From: Chryseobacterium sp. PMSZPI
GTDB taxonomy: Bacteria > Bacteroidota > Bacteroidia > Flavobacteriales > Weeksellaceae
Assembly: GCF_002835665.1 (NCBI RefSeq)
Contig: NZ_PIZV01000074.1
Span: 1-64,000, forward strand
DNA length: 64,000 nt
Reading direction: 5' to 3'
This document shows positions 59,627 through 64,000 of the stretch, in pieces. A program made the translations under genes and the position numbers. How positions within the stretch are numbered: position 1 is the first letter of the stretch; every line of letters starts with the position of its first letter. Under the pieces are notes generated by a model. The model made no database searches. It saw only the letters and a program-made list of their open reading frames with translations, and was not told the origin of the DNA.

Positions 59627-61729
59627 ATGAATTTTAAACCTATGTTATTAACTGCTGGAGTTTTATTTTCAGCATCTTTTTATTCTCAAAAAATGAACTA
59701 TCCTAAAGCATTAAAAGGAGGTCAGACCGATACTTATTTTGGTACTGCTGTAGCCGATCCTTTCAGAGATTTAGAAAATGACTCTGAAGCGACAAAAAAA
59801 TGGGTGGATGAAGAAGTGGCTTACAGTCAGAATTACCTTTCTAAAATTCCATTCAGAGATAAAATTAAAAGTCAGTTGAAAGATATCTGGAATTATGAAA
59901 AAATTTCAGCACCTTTCAAAGAAGGTGACTATACATATTATTATAAAAATGATGGTTTACAGGCACAATCTGTTTTATACAGAACCAACAGCAAAACAAA
60001 AACGACAGAAGTTTTTTTAGATCCTAATAAATTTTCAGAAAAAGGAACAACCTCACTTTCTCAGCTTTCGTTCAACAAAAAAGGAAATCTTGCGGCTTAC
60101 TCTATTTCCGAAGGTGGAAGCGACTGGAATAAGATTATCATTATTGATGCTGTTACCAAAAAACAAATTGATGATACCTTATTGGATGTGAAATTCAGTG
60201 GAATTTCATGGCAGGGGGATGAAGGGTTTTATTATTCAAGTTATGACAAACCTAAAGAAGGGACTGTACTTTCCGGAATGACGGATAAACACAAAGTATA
60301 TTTTCACAAATTGGGAACCAAACAATCTGAAGATAAATTGATTTTTGGAGGAGATAAAACACCAAGAAGATATTTAGGAGCCGGAGTTTCTGAAGATCAA
60401 AGATATCTCATCATTTCTGCAGCCAATGCTACCAATGGAAATGAATTGTATATAAAAGATTTAAAGAAAGGAGGTGACTTTGTGCAGATTGTAAAAGGTT
60501 TTGATATCAATGCAAACATTGTAGACACACAAGGTGATGATCTTTTTATTTTTACAGATAAAGATGCACCGAATATGCGTCTTGTGAAAACTACGATCAG
60601 TAATCCTGCTCCTGAAACATGGAAAGACGTCATCCCACAAACAGAAAATGTGTTAGGGATTTCTACCGGGGGAGGATATTTCTTTGCCACTTATATGATT
60701 GATGCTATTGATCAGGTAAAGCAATTTGATAAAACAGGAAAATTAATCAGAGACATAGCACTTCCCGGAAAAGGAAATATTTCGGGATTCGGAGGAAAAG
60801 AAAAGGAAAAAGATGTTTATTTCTCTTTCAGTAATTATATTACACCAGGAACGACTTACAAATTTAATGTAGATTCAGGGAAATCAGAAGTATATCAGAA
60901 ACCAAAAGTGAAATTTAATCCGGATGATTACGTTTCCGAGCAGGTATTCTATACTTCAAAGGATGGTACAAAAGTTCCTATGATGATCAATTACAAAAAA
61001 GGAACTCAACTGAACGGTAAAAATCCAACTATTCTTTACTCTTACGGAGGTTTCAATATCAGCCTACAGCCTTCTTTCTCCGTAGTGAATGCAATCTGGA
61101 TGGAAAATGGAGGAATCTACGCTGTTCCAAATATCCGTGGAGGAGGTGAATACGGGAAAAAATGGCATGATGCAGGAACAAAAATGCAAAAGAGAAATGT
61201 TTTTGAAGACTTTATCGCAGCAGGAGAGTATCTTCAAAGTAAAGGATATACCTCTAAAGAATATATGGCGCTTTCAGGAAGATCAAACGGAGGTCTTTTG
61301 GTAGGAGCTACAATGACAATCCGCCCTGATTTGGCGAAAGTGGCATTCCCGGGAGTCGGAGTATTGGATATGTTGAGATACAACAAATTCACCGCCGGGG
61401 CAGGATGGGCTTATGATTATGGAACCGCAGAAGATAGCAAAGAAATGTTTGATTATCTTAAATCATATTCTCCGGTACATAACGTAAAAGCTGGAACCTG
61501 CTATCCTTCTACAATGATTATTACCAGCGACCATGATGACAGAGTAGTTCCTGCTCACTCATTTAAGTTTGGTGCTGAGCTTCAGGAAAAACAGGCATGT
61601 AAAAATCCTATTTTATTAAGAATAGAAAAGAATGCAGGGCATGGTGCCGGAAGATCTACAGATCAGGTAATCGGTGAAAATGCTGATTTATTATCATTTG
61701 CATTGTATGAAATGGGTATTAAACTTTAA
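59627..61729 (+). CDS. Prolyl oligopeptidase family serine peptidase (S9), secreted
   Basis: 700 residues from the ATG at 59627, which starts the signal peptide (NFKPMLLTAGVLFSASFYSQ); an upstream reading to 59573 overlaps the preceding terminator and is unlikely. A seven-bladed propeller spans about 75-430. The alpha/beta-hydrolase domain follows: LYSYGGFNISLQPSFS, NIRGGGEYGKKWHDAG, the nucleophile in ALSGRSNGGLLVGA (Ser about 552), Asp in SDHDDRVVPAHS and His in EKNAGHGAGRS. It cuts Pro-containing peptides, likely in the periplasm. Length is usual (about 700). It has its own promoter and a terminator after it. Confidence 0.93.
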   Translation: MNFKPMLLTAGVLFSASFYSQKMNYPKALKGGQTDTYFGTAVADPFRDLENDSEATKKWVDEEVAYSQNYLSKIPFRDKIKSQLKDIWNYEKISAPFKEGDYTYYYKNDGLQAQSVLYRTNSKTKTTEVFLDPNKFSEKGTTSLSQLSFNKKGNLAAYSISEGGSDWNKIIIIDAVTKKQIDDTLLDVKFSGISWQGDEGFYYSSYDKPKEGTVLSGMTDKHKVYFHKLGTKQSEDKLIFGGDKTPRRYLGAGVSEDQRYLIISAANATNGNELYIKDLKKGGDFVQIVKGFDINANIVDTQGDDLFIFTDKDAPNMRLVKTTISNPAPETWKDVIPQTENVLGISTGGGYFFATYMIDAIDQVKQFDKTGKLIRDIALPGKGNISGFGGKEKEKDVYFSFSNYITPGTTYKFNVDSGKSEVYQKPKVKFNPDDYVSEQVFYTSKDGTKVPMMINYKKGTQLNGKNPTILYSYGGFNISLQPSFSVVNAIWMENGGIYAVPNIRGGGEYGKKWHDAGTKMQKRNVFEDFIAAGEYLQSKGYTSKEYMALSGRSNGGLLVGATMTIRPDLAKVAFPGVGVLDMLRYNKFTAGAGWAYDYGTAEDSKEMFDYLKSYSPVHNVKAGTCYPSTMIITSDHDDRVVPAHSFKFGAELQEKQACKNPILLRIEKNAGHGAGRSTDQVIGENADLLSFALYEMGIKL

Positions 61730-61786
61730 TTCTGTGGCGTAAAAACCAGGTTTAAAATAAAAATATACAGACCAAATAAATTACAG

Positions 61787-61815
61787 AAAGATCGGCAGTT
61801 GTCCGGTCTTTTTCT
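61787..61815 (+). terminator. Terminator of the prolyl oligopeptidase gene
   Basis: A 9-bp stem AAAGATCGG / CCGGTCTTT (one G-T pair) with a 7-base loop and a T tract. Confidence 0.8.
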
Positions 61816-61902
61816 TTGTTAAATAACATAAAAGCTGAATGTTAACAGAAGTTTTGTGTTTCGTTCAAAAAAATTAACTTTACGGAGACAAAAATTATTG
61901 GA

Positions 61903-64000
61903 ATGCGAAAGACAATTTCTGTGAAAACACCGGATTTTAATGTATTACCTCAAGAAAGAGAAATTTACAATTTTGAAAAAGACGGATTGGAGCTTAAATC
62001 ATCTTATGATAAAAAAGATGTTAAAGACTCATCTTTAACACAAACTTCTCCGGGAATTGAACCCTACTTAAGAGGACCGTATTCCACGATGTATGTACAG
62101 AAACCATGGACGATCCGTCAATATGCAGGATTTTCTACTGCTGAAGAATCAAATGCCTTTTATAGAAGAAATCTAGCTGCAGGTCAGAAAGGGCTTTCGG
62201 TAGCATTTGACCTTGCTACTCACAGAGGATATGATTCCGACCATGCAAGAGTAGTGGGAGACGTAGGAAAGGCAGGAGTGGCAATCGACTCTGTTGAAGA
62301 TATGAAGATTTTGTTCAATGAAATTCCGTTGGATCAAATATCCGTGTCAATGACAATGAATGGTGCTGTACTTCCGATTTTGTCTTTCTACATCGTAGCA
62401 GCTGAAGAGCAAGGGGTAAAACAGGAGTTGCTTTCAGGAACCATTCAAAATGATATTCTGAAAGAGTTCATGGTAAGAAATACCTATATCTATCCGCCGG
62501 CACCTTCCATGAAGATCATTGCAGATATTTTTGAATATACATCTCAGAATATTCCGAAATTTAATTCGATTTCCATCTCAGGATATCATATGCAGGAAGC
62601 AGGAGCTACTCCGGTATTGGAAATGGCCTATACCTTGGCAGATGGTCTTGAGTATGTAAGAACCGGAATCAAAGCAGGAATGAATGTAGATGATTTTGCT
62701 CCTAGACTATCGTTTTTCTGGGCAATCGGGATGAATCATTTCATGGAAATTGCTAAAATGCGTGCTGCAAGATATATCTGGGCTAATCTTTTAAAGCAGT
62801 TCAATCCACAGAATCCAAAATCTTTAGCATTAAGAACCCATTCTCAGACTTCCGGCTGGTCTCTGACAGAGCAGGAACCTTTCAATAATATAACAAGAAC
62901 AGCGATTGAAGCCTTGTCTTCAGCACTCGGAGGAACACAATCTTTACACACCAATGCATTAGATGAAGCAATTGCCCTTCCAACAGACTATTCTGCAAAA
63001 ATTGCAAGGAATACCCAGATTATCCTTCAACAAGAAAGTGGAATATGTGATGTCGTAGATCCGATGGGGGGAAGTAACCTTGTGGAAAGTCTTACCCAGC
63101 AGATGATTGAAGAAGCGATGAGGTATATTGATGAGGTAGAGCAGGAAGGAGGGATGACCAAAGCCATCGAGGCAGGAATTCCGAAAATGAGAATTGAAGA
63201 AGCTGCTGCCAAAAAACAAGCAAAGATAGATAGTGGAGAAGAATTTATTATTGGTGTGAATTCATTTAAAACGTCATTGAAGCAAGATGCCATCGAAATT
63301 TTAGATATTGATAACACTGAAGTTCGCAGAAAACAAATAGAAAGGCTGAATTCCATTAAAGCAACAAGAAATTCTGAAGCAGTGGAACAAATTTTAAGTG
63401 AAATTCGTGAAAGTGCAAAAACAGGGAAAGGAAATCTGCTGGCATTATGCATCGAAGCCGCAAGAAGAAGAGTAACGCTTGGTGAAATGAGCGATGCTAT
63501 GGAAGAAACTTTTGGAAGATATAAAGCTAATATTAAAACAATTTCTGGAGTATACGCTATGAATGCCGGTAAAAACGAATACTTTGAAAAAGCTCTTCAT
63601 TTGACACAAAAATTTGAAGAAGAAGAAGGACGACGTCCAAGGATTATGGTCGCGAAAATGGGCCAGGACGGACATGACAGAGGAGCGAAAGTGGTAGCTA
63701 CCGCATTTGCCGATATGGGATTTGATGTAGATGTTGCCCCATTGTTCCAGACTCCGGAAGAAGTGGCTAAGCAAGCTGTAGAAAATGATATTCATATTCT
63801 GGGAGTATCTTCATTGGCTGCCGGACACAAAACATTAGTTCCTCAGGTTGTTGGTGAACTTCAAAAATTAGGTGCTGATGACGTAGCAATCGTCGTAGGA
63901 GGAGTTATACCACAACAGGATTATGAATTCTTATATGCCAATGGAGCCGACTTTATCTTCGGTCCCGGAACCAATCTTCCGAAATGTGCGGTTGAGATTT
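61903..64000 (+). CDS. scpA: Methylmalonyl-CoA mutase, large subunit type (partial at window end)
   Basis: An open frame from the ATG at 61903 through the window edge; 699 residues are visible and the C-terminus is missing. The catalytic TIM barrel includes [61 protein letters not shown] and [12 protein letters not shown], and the cobalamin-binding domain has [25 protein letters not shown] with the B12-ligating His (about residue 590). It interconverts methylmalonyl-CoA and succinyl-CoA and needs adenosylcobalamin. The small subunit and any metallochaperone are not in the window. Relatives are about 710-720 residues, so only about 15-25 residues should be cut off. Confidence 0.94.
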   Translation, partial: MRKTISVKTPDFNVLPQEREIYNFEKDGLELKSSYDKKDVKDSSLTQTSPGIEPYLRGPYSTMYVQKPWTIRQYAGFSTAEESNAFYRRNLAAGQKGLSVAFDLATHRGYDSDHARVVGDVGKAGVAIDSVEDMKILFNEIPLDQISVSMTMNGAVLPILSFYIVAAEEQGVKQELLSGTIQNDILKEFMVRNTYIYPPAPSMKIIADIFEYTSQNIPKFNSISISGYHMQEAGATPVLEMAYTLADGLEYVRTGIKAGMNVDDFAPRLSFFWAIGMNHFMEIAKMRAARYIWANLLKQFNPQNPKSLALRTHSQTSGWSLTEQEPFNNITRTAIEALSSALGGTQSLHTNALDEAIALPTDYSAKIARNTQIILQQESGICDVVDPMGGSNLVESLTQQMIEEAMRYIDEVEQEGGMTKAIEAGIPKMRIEEAAAKKQAKIDSGEEFIIGVNSFKTSLKQDAIEILDIDNTEVRRKQIERLNSIKATRNSEAVEQILSEIRESAKTGKGNLLALCIEAARRRVTLGEMSDAMEETFGRYKANIKTISGVYAMNAGKNEYFEKALHLTQKFEEEEGRRPRIMVAKMGQDGHDRGAKVVATAFADMGFDVDVAPLFQTPEEVAKQAVENDIHILGVSSLAAGHKTLVPQVVGELQKLGADDVAIVVGGVIPQQDYEFLYANGADFIFGPGTNLPKCAVEI

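Noticed and set aside
63027..63795. Open frames on the minus strand opposite methylmalonyl-CoA mutase
   Set aside because: They mirror the mutase gene; low-complexity Ser/Phe/Leu composition, no recognisable motif.
1..64000. CRISPR arrays, insertion sequences with transposase, prophage genes or rRNA operons
   Set aside because: No spaced direct repeats, no transposase, integrase or phage structural motifs and no rRNA-like sequence were seen. Repeats are short non-coding elements.

Overview
The window looks like chromosomal DNA of a Bacteroidota member, most probably family Weeksellaceae and close to Chryseobacterium. The evidence is: low G+C; several promoters of the Bacteroidota type (TAnnTTTG at -7, few Shine-Dalgarno sites); secreted proteins ending in type IX secretion (T9SS) sorting domains; a PorD-type T9SS protein; flavobacterial families such as DUF5686, DUF5687 and DUF4835; and a small GG-leader bacteriocin-like peptide of the kind common in Chryseobacterium. 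Species cannot be set from the sequence alone.

Layout. 1-4.6 kb (minus strand): DUF502 membrane protein, MiaE, an acyltransferase and two tandem paralogous zinc-metalloprotease lipoproteins. 4.7-7.3 kb (plus): L21-L27, a T9SS cargo protein and the GG-leader peptide. 7.3-13.8 kb (minus): a DUF5686 outer-membrane protein, two near-identical tRNA-Asn units, RseP, a small barrel-like protein and a SASA esterase. 13.9-17 kb: a nitrilase-family amidase, then a minus-strand thioredoxin / rhodanese / MBL-rhodanese sulfur cluster. 17.3-24.4 kb (plus): HerA-like ATPase, DnaQ-type exonuclease, lysA behind a leader peptide and terminator, a PoxB-like enzyme and a small secreted protein. 24.6-31.9 kb (plus): miaB, small envelope proteins, a sigma-54-type activator, LptE and an acidic TPR protein. 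32-34.9 kb (minus): DUF4126, rnpA, tcdA, a TatD-like gene, with dispersed repeats. 34.9-41.1 kb (plus): TetR, bamD-rpoZ-coaBC-porD-recN. 41.1-44.9 kb: an accessory insert between two copies of the recN 3' end. 44.9-50.8 kb: a DUF5687 ABC exporter, divergent class II and class I fumarases and a small membrane protein. 50.9-53 kb: an AraC regulator divergent from a FISUMP/T9SS protein. 53.4-57.3 kb: a SAM riboswitch in front of a TonB-dependent receptor and an amino-acid permease. 57.7-64 kb: prfA, a secreted protein, a prolyl oligopeptidase and the start of methylmalonyl-CoA mutase.

Functional links. MiaB and MiaE act in sequence on tRNA A37. BamD, LptE, RseP, PorD and the T9SS cargo proteins form an envelope-biogenesis theme. 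The thioredoxin, rhodanese and MBL-rhodanese proteins suggest persulfide handling. The SAM riboswitch ties an outer-membrane receptor and an inner-membrane permease into a probable methionine-responsive uptake route.

The most notable items are four: the SAM-riboswitch uptake operon; the insert bounded by a 48-bp recN-tail repeat whose three differences are all synonymous, carrying a JAMM-like lipoprotein and small secreted proteins; a lysine-rich leader ORF and terminator directly before lysA; and the cysteine-rich GG-leader peptide. No rRNA operon, CRISPR array, transposase or integrase was seen.
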